Below are positions 43,610 through 51,489 of a DNA stretch of 64,000 nucleotides, one piece after another. Origin of the DNA: NORP240 sp965222175 (lineage in GTDB: Bacteria > Pseudomonadota > Gammaproteobacteria > Pseudomonadales > Pseudohongiellaceae); NCBI GenBank assembly GCA_965222175.1, contig OZ244938.1:2480001-2544000 (forward strand), read 5' to 3'. Position 1 is the stretch's first letter. Each line of letters begins with the position of its first letter. The notes below the pieces were generated by a model. It was given only the letters and a program-made list of their open reading frames with translations, had not been told where the DNA came from and ran no database searches. A program made the translations under genes and the position numbers.

Positions 43610-43718
43610 CGGGGTATCTCCTACGAGGTTGGGATTAGGCGTACATAGAGCGCCGTAACGCAGGCAGACCGAAACAGGCGCATAGAAATTGCGATACGAA
43701 GCCGGTCGATGTCGGCAC

Positions 43719-43742
43719 TTTCATTATTTCATTATTTCATTA
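43719..43742 (+). repeat. Three tandem 8-bp AT-rich repeats
   Basis: TTTCATTA three times, followed by more AT-rich sequence, in the 268 bases between the protease gene and the MITE. It may help open DNA near a promoter of the minus-strand protease. No other feature is seen in 43610-43878. Confidence 0.6.
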
Positions 43743-43878
43743 TTATTAATTATTCCTGCACGTGGTGCCTGGATCATTAGCGTTTTCCAAAGCTCGACTA
43801 CCAATGAATCCCCGCCAGCGACCTGGGACTATACACAGGTTTCCACGGATTATAGAAAATCTTATACTGCGACACTAG

Positions 43879-44156
43879 GGAACCTCTGATCAATTATGGA
43901 AATACTCTGGCTTTCAGGCGAGTTCACTGACGAGGCGCCTTGCCGCCGGCATGCGTCGGCCTGTCAAGGCGAGGCAACCCTTTTAAGCCAACAAGGGCAG
44001 TGCGCTCGCCTGAAAGCCCCGACCGGCGGGGCCTGTCGGGCGCCACTGCGGTGTTGTCGCGCTTGGCAAGGGCGACGGCCATTCCCGGCGCACGACGCCT
44101 TGCAGTAGCGCCCGACAGACTCCCGCAGAGCACTTCCATAATTGATCAGAGGTTCC
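43879..44156 (+). mobile_element. MITE, 278 bp, complete copy with terminal inverted repeats
   Basis: Both ends read inward as GGAACCTCTGATCAATTATGGAA, followed by an A/G difference and a shared ACTCTG/GCTCTG. The 4-bp flanks are CTAG (43875-43878) and CTGG (44157-44160), close to the YTAR target duplicated by IS5-group elements. There is no coding capacity; the inside has further inverted GC-rich segments (TGTCGGGCGCCACTGC and GCAGTAGCGCCCGACA). It is thus a miniature element that would be moved by a transposase encoded elsewhere. It lies upstream of the trypsin-like protease gene. Confidence 0.8.
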
Positions 44157-44411
44157 CTGGAGTCGGGATCAAAAGCTTTGTCCTCCATTGCCTGGGATTG
44201 GCCCGAGTCGTGACGTTGGCGTCGGGACTGATCAGGATGAATCGTTGTAACCGTGGCGGATCCCCGCGAATCGAGCTCTGCCGACGACACGCTGCCTCGT
44301 TATGTGACGGTTATACCTTCCCTGCCGCGATGACTGGATTCTTGTTACTTCCGGGGGGCATAATGGAGCAGGTAAGTAACCTGTTATTCAGAAACAATCG
44401 GAGATCCGAAA

Positions 44412-45578
44412 ATGATAATAAAATACATCAAGCGAGAATGTATCCGGATACCGGTTCTGAGCTTACTGATTTTCAGCTCGGCCGCCTCGGCACAGGATAC
44501 AAGCGCAGAATCGACCTATGGTTCGGCAGAACTGACAGGCAATTTCCTCCCTGACCCCCACAGCGTCCAGTTGCAGGCGGGAGGCGCCATCGACGCCAGC
44601 GCCATCGACGGCTGTATTGGATACATCAGCAACGCACCGGACTACGAAATAAGCTACTCCGACCGCGCTGAATTCGATCTGAGCGTTTTCGTGGTAAGTG
44701 ACACCGATACCACGCTGGTGGTCAATGCACCATCAGGAGAGTGGTACTGCAACGACGATTTCGACGAAGCCGGCGGGACCAACCCGGGCATGGTGTTTTC
44801 ACCCCCGGAAGAAGGTGTTTACGACATCTGGGTAGGGACTTACGAAGCCACAGACTCCTTTCCGGCGGCGGAGCTTGTAGTGACCGAAATCGGCCCGCCC
44901 TGGCTATTGACCTCCTCGGATCCCGGGAATGACTCGGGGGAACCGACTTTAAGCAGTTCCGGTACGGGGTTCGTGGTAAGCCGTAATGGCCACGTGCTGA
45001 CCAATAACCACGTGATCGAGGGCTGCAGTCGGACTACCTTTCAGTTACGTGGCGGGCTTCCCCAGGAAGCCAGCCTGATAGCAAGCAATGCAACAACCGA
45101 CCTGGCGTTGTTGAAAACCTCTCTTGCCACAATCCCGGCAATGTTCCGGGGGCCGAGGAGGCTGCGCCTGGGTGACGAGGTCATCGTCTACGGTTTTCCA
45201 TTGCTGGGTGATCTATCCTCTCAGGGGAACCTGACCTATGGGATTGTCAGCGCCCTCAGTGGACTGGACGATGATTTGAGCAGACTGCAGATGACCGCGC
45301 AGATTCAACCCGGTAACAGCGGTGGACCGGTAATGAATCGTTCCGGTGAAATCGTCGGCGTCGTCGTGGAGACTGCCAATGAAGACTATTTTCGCGAACA
45401 ACGGGGCACCGACACCCAGAATCTCAATTTCGCCGTACGGGATTCACTGGCTGTCTCGTTCCTGGATACCAACAACGTGGACTATCAATTGGGCGCGGCC
45501 GACGGTGAATCGATGGCCATTGCCGATATAGCAGAAATCGCGCAGGATTTTACCGGGCTGATTCTTTGTTATCAGTAG
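44412..45578 (+). CDS. Exported trypsin-like (S1C/HtrA-type) serine protease
   Basis: A 388-residue protein with a signal peptide (IPVLSLLIFSSAASA, cleavage near residue 27). Residues ~45-160 form a beta domain resembling pre-peptidase/bacterial lectin-like domains (FDLSVFVVSDTDTTLVVNAP, GVYDIWVGTY). The protease domain (about 180-370) has the triad His200 (LTNNHVIEGC), Asp230 (TTDLALLK) and Ser303 (IQPGNSGGPVMN). No PDZ domain follows, unlike DegP. It would act in the periplasm or outside. GGAG is eight bases before the ATG. It may process the outside part of the membrane kinase or other envelope proteins; this is inference from position. Confidence 0.88.
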   Translation: MIIKYIKRECIRIPVLSLLIFSSAASAQDTSAESTYGSAELTGNFLPDPHSVQLQAGGAIDASAIDGCIGYISNAPDYEISYSDRAEFDLSVFVVSDTDTTLVVNAPSGEWYCNDDFDEAGGTNPGMVFSPPEEGVYDIWVGTYEATDSFPAAELVVTEIGPPWLLTSSDPGNDSGEPTLSSSGTGFVVSRNGHVLTNNHVIEGCSRTTFQLRGGLPQEASLIASNATTDLALLKTSLATIPAMFRGPRRLRLGDEVIVYGFPLLGDLSSQGNLTYGIVSALSGLDDDLSRLQMTAQIQPGNSGGPVMNRSGEIVGVVVETANEDYFREQRGTDTQNLNFAVRDSLAVSFLDTNNVDYQLGAADGESMAIADIAEIAQDFTGLILCYQ

Positions 45579-45681
45579 ATGACTGAGATCTTAGTGAGTG
45601 TGTTGTGTTCAGGATGGTACTTCGCAATGCAGGGAGAATACACAAGCGCCAATCGACATGCCTGTGATGCTGTAGCTGAAG

Positions 45682-46479
45682 TCAGCGTGGAAGTTTGACC
45701 GCATAGGCAGTAAATCCAAGATAAAGGCCCACAAAAACGTACAGTCCAAGGATAAATTGCAGCAATGCAGGACCCTGTTCAAAGCGGGGCCCCCTGGTAT
45801 CCAGCCTTACCAGGATCATGTCTTCAATTGCTTTCAGATCATGTTCGCTCATAGCCCGGGCAACGATTCTGTTATAAAAGTTACGCTGGCCGTATTTCCA
45901 GCTCACAACGTAACCGAAGCGATGATCGGCCGAAAGTTCTTCGTACTCTCCATGTATTGCCCAGACCCTCACCGGAACGGATGGATCCCATTGTTCAGTA
46001 ACAAAAGGATCGGCATAGGTCAGCTTTCTGGACCGCACCGTGGTTTCAAGACCTACTCCGTAGTCATGGAAGGCAAAACCGTCACGGAATTCCACAACGC
46101 CACGAATATCTCCTTCAGGTAATTCTGTGACCGAAACTGGGCCAGACAACGGACCGTCGGGCAGATAGCGCCAAGGCACCTCAATGAAGATCAGGACAAT
46201 CAACGGCAGTATAAAAGCAAGAACGGCAGCGCTGAGTGCATTCCACCGAACGAACCCTGAAGCGATTTTCGGGGAAAAATAATCTGAGTCACAACCGAAA
46301 AAATTCAGCAGCCGTTCAACGATCAGTAGATCAGTCGATATTGACAGTAGCGCCCAACCCAACATTTTGTTGCTCATCCAATGGATGTTCAACAGAGCAT
46401 AAAAAATGCAGAATCGAATCAACTGAAAAAGTATCAGGCTGACCCACAATCTGACCCATAGCCTGCTACTACCGTTCAA
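45682..46479 (-). CDS. Integral membrane protein of unknown function (265 aa)
   Basis: Three hydrophobic spans in the N-terminal ~115 residues (LWVSLILFQLIRFCIFYALL; WALLSISTDLLIVERLL; AAVLAFILPLIVLIFIEVPW), an outside-facing ~110-residue beta-type domain, and a final span near the C-terminus (LLQFILGLYVFVGLYLGF). I do not recognise the family. Its start overlaps the stop of the next upstream gene by four bases (ATGA), so the two are translated together and probably form a complex. Confidence 0.75.
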   Translation of the reverse strand: MNGSSRLWVRLWVSLILFQLIRFCIFYALLNIHWMSNKMLGWALLSISTDLLIVERLLNFFGCDSDYFSPKIASGFVRWNALSAAVLAFILPLIVLIFIEVPWRYLPDGPLSGPVSVTELPEGDIRGVVEFRDGFAFHDYGVGLETTVRSRKLTYADPFVTEQWDPSVPVRVWAIHGEYEELSADHRFGYVVSWKYGQRNFYNRIVARAMSEHDLKAIEDMILVRLDTRGPRFEQGPALLQFILGLYVFVGLYLGFTAYAVKLPR

Positions 46480-46973
46480 AATTTTGCCAGCTTCCTCAAT
46501 TCAGCAATTTTTATTGTTTCGGCCCTGAGATCGAGAACAAAGGGTAGTTTCCGACCGGCAAAGTTCAGCTTGATCCACGGAGCGTCGACTGTCTGATCCA
46601 GTTGCAGCCTGCCCTCGAAACGGGCAGCTTTCCTGATGTCTCTGACGCTGAAAACACGCTGCCGAAGACCAAAGCCGGACGGAGACAGGGTTTGCACGAG
46701 AATTTTTTCACCGTCCCTCTCAAGTTTCAAAAGGTATGAAGTTGCATACAGGAGCATACCCCCACCAAATGCACAACCGGCCAACGCGATGCCACCACCC
46801 ATAACCAGCCGCATTCCAAAGGGTTTCAATACCCCCCCATCGGCTTCTGCAAGTCCGTAGCCATTGAAAAGAATCCAGCCGGAGTACAGGCACACCACAC
46901 TCAGAAGTAACGCGAACCAGAGCACCAGACGAACTTTCAATGCCTGCTTTCTGTTTTCGTATAGTATTCTCAA
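46476..46973 (-). CDS. Membrane protein of unknown function (165 aa), PH-like tail
   Basis: Two membrane spans (VLWFALLLSVVCLYSGWILF and LVMGGGIALAGCAFGGGMLL) followed by a ~85-residue polar domain (VFSVRDIRKAARFEGRLQ, FVLDLRAETIKIAEL) whose strand pattern resembles bacterial PH-like membrane proteins; that similarity is tentative. The apparent TTG start at 46973 lies exactly where an IS4-type fragment begins, so the true N-terminus or promoter may have been cut. Four-base overlap with the downstream membrane protein gene. Confidence 0.65.
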   Translation of the reverse strand: MRILYENRKQALKVRLVLWFALLLSVVCLYSGWILFNGYGLAEADGGVLKPFGMRLVMGGGIALAGCAFGGGMLLYATSYLLKLERDGEKILVQTLSPSGFGLRQRVFSVRDIRKAARFEGRLQLDQTVDAPWIKLNFAGRKLPFVLDLRAETIKIAELRKLAKF

Positions 46974-46974
46974 T

Positions 46975-47311
46975 ACGGCTCACCTGAATTCGTGCCTGGG
47001 TCGGCGTGAAAGTCGAAACGGAACCAAAGGTCAATCGTGGTCGAATCCAGCAAATAAAGTTTGTCGCAGAAGCGGAACCCATGCCTTGGCGCTAGCTCCT
47101 GGCAGCGGACCATCAGTTTATGGAACAGTACTTCGTATAGCATAAAGATTTGTTGTTCATTGATACGGGTTAGAGATGTCCTGGTGATGCGAGCGCTGCC
47201 AAGATGGTAGGGCTTGAATCTCCCTGTTATTACAGTGTGGTTGCACATCCATTGTACCAATTTATTGAGATTCAGGCCTTTATTAATGCAAAGTTATGGG
47301 ACAACAGCGAT
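46975..47311 (-). mobile_element. IS4-family element fragment (internally deleted)
   Basis: On the minus strand, coding sequence typical of the middle of an IS4 transposase is found: TRTSLTRINEQQ, LFHKLMVRCQELAPRHGFRF and KLYLLDSTTIDLWFRF, including the first catalytic Asp region. It is cut off at 46975. The upstream non-coding ~100 bases (47211-47311) are repeated at 49231-49333, so this piece is a deletion derivative of the same element type as the one at 48965-49333. Confidence 0.72.
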
Positions 47312-47365
47312 CAGCCCTACAAATGCCGGGCGACCTGGCAAGACCCGGATTTTAAAATATCTGTC

Positions 47366-47723
47366 CTAGCGCGAACGTATTTCGGTCTTGTTTTCAACAG
47401 TGTGCGCAATCGATTTCTTAAGCTGTATTTGAATCCACACGACCGGAAGCCAGCTCATCCCGATAAGAAAATAGATTCCAACTGTCAGCAATAGCCATGT
47501 AGTGTTTCAATCATAGCCAACCTCGTGAAGAAGCCAGAATCCTGTCAATGGTTGCAGAATTACCGCTGGAATCGTAAATATACAGTCAGCCAACACCGTA
47601 TTTCTGACTGCATAGTATTTGCCGTGCTGATTGGGAATTAAATAGGAACGAAACATAAAAAATACGATACCTGCTAATAGCAAACAGGACGGTTGAGCCA
47701 ATGATGTGCAGAATGACATTCAT
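47366..47723 (-). pseudogene. DUF2269-family membrane protein, frameshifted
   Basis: Frames together give MNVILHIIGSTVLFAI, a frame change, GIVFFMFRSYLIPN, VLADCIFTIPAVILQPLTGF, a stop, then a second frame change to GIYFLIGMSWLPVVWIQIQL. These match the order of the intact DUF2269 gene at 35298 (GIAFFMLRAY, VLADWLFTAPAMVTQ, CWLPVVFIQIRI). At least two frame lesions make it non-functional. It lies between IS4 debris and the second papain-like protease gene. Confidence 0.78.
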
Positions 47724-47814
47724 AACTGAATCTTGAAATCGGCCAGTTACTGGCCCTATACAGAGAATTCACATACCAGTCTGAGGAGTGTACCTGTAAA
47801 CCCCTCCGCGGACC

Positions 47815-48918
47815 TCAGGTATATCCTTTGCCACCACAGGAATTGCACCGCCCGTAGCCAAAACATTTGAGACAGTTAGAATCCGCTGAAACGTTAATAC
47901 CTCTGCCTCCACAGAAAAAGCAGCTTCCGGAACCTCCGCAAGTGAAGCACGACGCGCCATAACCCTGGGGGGTTTTAGTGATCCTATCCATTGATCCACT
48001 GCCAAGTGAAGCACGCAAGTCAGCCACGTCGGATTGAATTTCACGACGAGACTGATCCAGCTGACTACGTAAACTGTCCGGATTCCCATTGGAGATCGGC
48101 GCGGGTGTGGCAGGGGCGCTTTGTGGAACGGGCTTGACCAGCGAGAAATTTCCTTTTGGCTCCAGCTCCAGAATTATCCAGAAGGTATCTGGAGGCGAAA
48201 ACAAAGCCATCTCCTTAAACGGAATCTTACAATAACCATCGTTGCCCCATTCCTTACCCCAGCTGTTTCTTACGATAAAGTGACCCGCTGTGGAATCATA
48301 ACCAACAATCAACATGCAGTGACCACTGGCTGGCTGGGAAACCAGTTCTGCCGGCTCTGAAGGCGGCATAAGACCAGTTTTCCCTGCTTCTTCATAAAGC
48401 CTTTGGGGAAGAAAGGTACCGAATACGACCGGGTAGTTGTTTGCGAGAGCCAGCATCGCACCATCCGGACCGGGAACCCGTGCATACTGTATTGCTTCAT
48501 GTAACTTGCCGTTTTCGTATGCCTGTTGCGGTGGTTCCTTTATATAATTGTTGATGTCATAAGGCCAGAACTTGGATTCGCAGGCGCCAAAGGCCATTAC
48601 CGCAGCCATTGCCTCGTTAATTGCCGCTCCAGAATCCTGCTCAGTCATCCCTTTCAAACGGCGAGTATTATAGTAGACAAACAGTCGGCTCAGTTCCGTC
48701 GAGTGTCCATCGCGCCTGGTATAGGCATACTCCAGTGCCCCCACACAGGCATTTGCTGTGCAACTGCCGATCCGCCCCTGATCTTCAACAGGTGAACAGT
48801 ATTGTCGCAAATCAACTTTGGTGGGTAGATCCTGTTGCCCGAATTCAAGCCTATAATCACCGGCTTCAATACTCCCGAAGTCACACCCGTCAAGTCGATT
48901 TCCATCACTTGTCAACAT
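47815..48918 (-). CDS. Papain-like protease fused to a DnaJ-type zinc finger
   Basis: A 367-residue protein. The protease domain (about 30-255) has Gln47 and Cys53 (VEDQGRIGSCTANA), His200 (ASGHCMLIVGYD) and Asn218 (FIVRNSWGKEW). There is no signal peptide. A Pro/Ala linker (VPQSAPATPAPI) and an amphipathic helix (DSLRSQLDQSRREIQSDVAD) lead to a C-terminal zinc finger with eight Cys in four CxxC pairs (Cys 324/327, 333/336, 349/352, 358/361) separated by Gly-rich turns (CGGSG, CGGRG, CFGYG, CGGKG), as in the DnaJ central domain that binds unfolded protein. The fusion suggests a protease that selects misfolded or specific clients. Flanked by IS4-type debris on both sides. Confidence 0.88.
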   Translation of the reverse strand: MLTSDGNRLDGCDFGSIEAGDYRLEFGQQDLPTKVDLRQYCSPVEDQGRIGSCTANACVGALEYAYTRRDGHSTELSRLFVYYNTRRLKGMTEQDSGAAINEAMAAVMAFGACESKFWPYDINNYIKEPPQQAYENGKLHEAIQYARVPGPDGAMLALANNYPVVFGTFLPQRLYEEAGKTGLMPPSEPAELVSQPASGHCMLIVGYDSTAGHFIVRNSWGKEWGNDGYCKIPFKEMALFSPPDTFWIILELEPKGNFSLVKPVPQSAPATPAPISNGNPDSLRSQLDQSRREIQSDVADLRASLGSGSMDRITKTPQGYGASCFTCGGSGSCFFCGGRGINVSADSNCLKCFGYGRCNSCGGKGYT

Positions 48919-48964
48919 CTATCAAGCCTCACGTTTTTCAACATCAGTTAAAAATGGGCCGGCT

Positions 48965-49333
48965 TCTTTTATCTGCCATACCTCGAATCCCGGTATACCA
49001 GGTGAGCAGCCAGCCCACCGCTATCAAACGTAACCCAATTACAGACTGCATCCACCATTTTCAGAGTTAGGTCTGTATCGCCATGAAGATTTCCTGAATT
49101 CCCCGTAGTCTGGCCACCGAGACATTTTACGCAGTTTCTGGCCAACATGATGCCGATTGGCCAGGGATTCGAATTCATGTCTCGGAATGAATTTTAGCAA
49201 TTGAGCGAAGACCGTATGATGATGTGCCAAGGCTTGAATCTCCCTGTTATTACAGTGTTTGGTTGCACATCCATTGTATCAACTTGTTGAGATTCAGGCC
49301 TTTTTTAATGCAAAGTTATGGAACAGCAGTGAT
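48965..49333 (-). mobile_element. IS4-family element fragment (5' end)
   Basis: The minus strand starts with the DUF4372-type N-terminus of IS4 transposases (AHHHTVFAQLLKFIPRHEFE then SLANRHHVGQKLRKMSRWPD), after which the frame is lost (ENGGCSL). The non-coding end 49231-49333 (GGCTTGAATCTCCCTGTTAT, GAGATTCAGGCC, AATGCAAAGTTATG) repeats 47211-47311. No catalytic part remains here. Confidence 0.72.
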
Positions 49334-49355
49334 CTGATTCTGAAAAATTGGGTAG

Positions 49356-49592
49356 AATTTACGCAACAATATTCTTGACGATTCAGCTGCAGGACTGGCG
49401 AAGTCTCCGGAAAATTCCGGATTGGAAGACAGCCTTCCCGATCCGGCACTCAAGAGAGACTGCAGCGAGTATTGTGCCGTCTGTAATATCGCGCGACGCT
49501 GCTATTATTGCAATGGCACGGGACGAATCTCTGGTGACGGTTGCTGGAAATGCTCCGCATCCGGCAGATGTTACGCCTGCATGTACTGGTAA
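49356..49592 (+). pseudogene. Orphan C-terminal fragment with DnaJ-type 4xCxxC zinc finger
   Basis: After a stop at 49353-49355, an open frame of ~78 codons ends with CAVCNIARRCYYCNGTG, a short loop, then GCWKCSASGRCYACMYW and TAA (49590-49592). The eight Cys in four CxxC pairs and the NGTG/SASG turns parallel the zinc finger at the end of the protease encoded at 47815-48918, but on the opposite strand. No start codon with a good ribosome-binding site and no upstream protease domain remain, so it is probably what is left of a third member of this family. Confidence 0.65.
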
Positions 49593-49709
49593 CCTTTCAG
49601 GAAAACCTTCTTTGAATCGTCTCAAACCATGGCATCACTACCAGGTTAAATTGTCAACACTGTGAGATTCCGGCAAGCAACGCCGACAGTAAGACGGCAA
49701 GGTAACAGA

Positions 49710-50684
49710 CTACTCAGCGAGCCGGGATTGTTCATCATCCCAACGGTAGCCTCTGTTCAGCAGGCAAAGGACGTAGCGGTCCGAAGTTGCCGGGTCTTCC
49801 CGATGCTGTTTCTCGATACGCAGGTCGTGGGTCGCGGGATGCCAGTCATTGTCATTGACAATGCCGTGAGGGACCAGGGTACCGTCACCGGCCTGTAGCA
49901 GGAACGCCTGGGTGCTGCGACCCTGCAGCAAGTCAGAAGCGACCGGGGCAGATTGACTACCGACTGACCGGGCCACCGCCATGCAAGCCACTGCCTGGTC
50001 GTAACCGGACCAGTCTGGTGCATTGACAGGCGGCAACAGTACCTGGATCGAAACCGGTTGCTGGCGCACGCCCCCGGGCAACATGACCACTGCCGAATCC
50101 GGGAGAATTTCCGGTGATCGTTCGAACCGGAACCAGTAGCTGGCTTTAAAAGCAATGGGGACAACAGCCAGTGCGCCCGCGCTTAATTCGTGGTTCTCCA
50201 TGATCAGGGCACCATCCGCAGAGCGAAACAGGCGCCTTTCCACGGAACTGCGGGCCAGCACCGGCAGAAACGGCGGCACGCCACCGAACTGCCAGTCACT
50301 ATTGTGGAGCACCAGTTGCCCATCCACACAATCAAATTCGTCACGGGCAATCTGTCTTTCAAACAGCAGCTCGTCACCAACCCAGGCCTGAATAGCCAGA
50401 GCGGACTGGACGCCAACGGCCAGGGTCAGCCTGGTAACCGCCAGCCGTTCATAATAGTACAGACGAGGCTCGGAAATTTTCAACGGAAAAAAAAGGTCGG
50501 CCAACACCACCTGGTCGCCGTCGTCCCAGACGCCAAAATTTTCAAACGAGCCGTCAAGGCTGACACAATCCGCCGCAGCCTGCTGCAACGGGGGTGACCA
50601 GTCAGCCGGGTACGGGTTTGCAGTACAGCCGGTCAGAACCAGCACCATTGGCAACCGCAGATAAGAACTGCAATGGTGAGACAT
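49710..50684 (-). CDS. Lipoprotein of unknown function (324 aa)
   Basis: The N-terminus is a lipoprotein signal peptide with lipobox LTGC (MVLVLTGCTAN, Cys20), so the protein is probably anchored to the inner or outer membrane. The mature part is beta-rich with aromatic-rich repeats (WVGDELLFERQIARDEFDC, ENHELSAGALAVVPIAF) and five further Cys. I do not recognise the family. The start codon overlaps the stop of the upstream lipoprotein gene (TAATG), so the two were translated together. Confidence 0.78.
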   Translation of the reverse strand: MSHHCSSYLRLPMVLVLTGCTANPYPADWSPPLQQAAADCVSLDGSFENFGVWDDGDQVVLADLFFPLKISEPRLYYYERLAVTRLTLAVGVQSALAIQAWVGDELLFERQIARDEFDCVDGQLVLHNSDWQFGGVPPFLPVLARSSVERRLFRSADGALIMENHELSAGALAVVPIAFKASYWFRFERSPEILPDSAVVMLPGGVRQQPVSIQVLLPPVNAPDWSGYDQAVACMAVARSVGSQSAPVASDLLQGRSTQAFLLQAGDGTLVPHGIVNDNDWHPATHDLRIEKQHREDPATSDRYVLCLLNRGYRWDDEQSRLAE

Positions 50685-51360
50685 TACCGATTCCCTTCCC
50701 CGGACTGGTCGCCGGATTCAACCCGGTCATATACAAACCACACCTGTTCACCCTTGATATACATGGGAAACACCAGGAAAAATGTGCCGGTGAGCCTGCC
50801 CACGTAATGTACAGCCAACTCTCCGTCTTCGGTAAATGCCAGCGTATACTCATCTCTTTCCGCAGCCGGTAAAAAAATTCCCCCGGTCCAGAACAAACCC
50901 GCCACTACACCATCGAGCACCAGGGCATTCCAGCGGGTCGTGAAGCGCCAGCGACCGTCATCGCAGTCCCTGTCTCGTGGCTGCAGGATGACGCTCTCAT
51001 CAAACCTGGAGCCTTCAGACCACGCGTACAGGACCAGTCTGTTGTCATTATCCCTATCAAACTGAACGCGGTCGATGGCAAAACCGGCCAACTCACCCCC
51101 CATATCAGCGAGGACAGTCGTGGAGTGGTTGTCTGCTGCTCACTGATTGTGCGGCCCGTATTGGCATAAAAACCGGTGGGCGATTGACAGGCGGCCGCAG
51201 TGTTGGCTACCAGTCGGGGTTCCTGCAACGCTTTCGTCACACAGCCACTCGGAACAAGTAGTGCCAGGAGCAGAGGAGCCAGGATTAACAAATTGATCCC
51301 GATGAAGCGGCCAGGATTGCCGCGCAGCGCCCGGTTTACCAATCGGTGGCTGGTGAACAT
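50684..51360 (-). pseudogene. Lipoprotein gene with a single frameshift
   Basis: The 5' frame encodes a lipoprotein leader (LILAPLLLALLVPSGC, lipobox PSGC) and ACQSPTGFYANTGRTISEQQTTT. Around 51105-51120 the frame shifts and the rest continues in the frame ending at 50684 (VLADMGGELAGFAIDRVQFD, LAVHYVGRLTGTFFLVFP). The joined product would be ~225 residues. With only one lesion and otherwise normal codon use, this is either a very recent pseudogene or a read error. Domain not recognised. It lies between two other lipoprotein genes in the same direction. Confidence 0.68.
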
Positions 51361-51489
51361 TTGAGCCACCGATAATAGTATCGACCTCGCAGCGGAGATG
51401 GCCGTGGTAACACAGTCAATCTCGACCATTCCCGTCACCTGCCCTCCCCGATTAAAGAATTGAACTTCTTCTTGCGGATTCCACCTGGA

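Noticed and set aside
43964..44290. Open frames on both strands over the MITE
   Set aside because: They arise from the palindromic GC-rich MITE and are not conserved between its copies.
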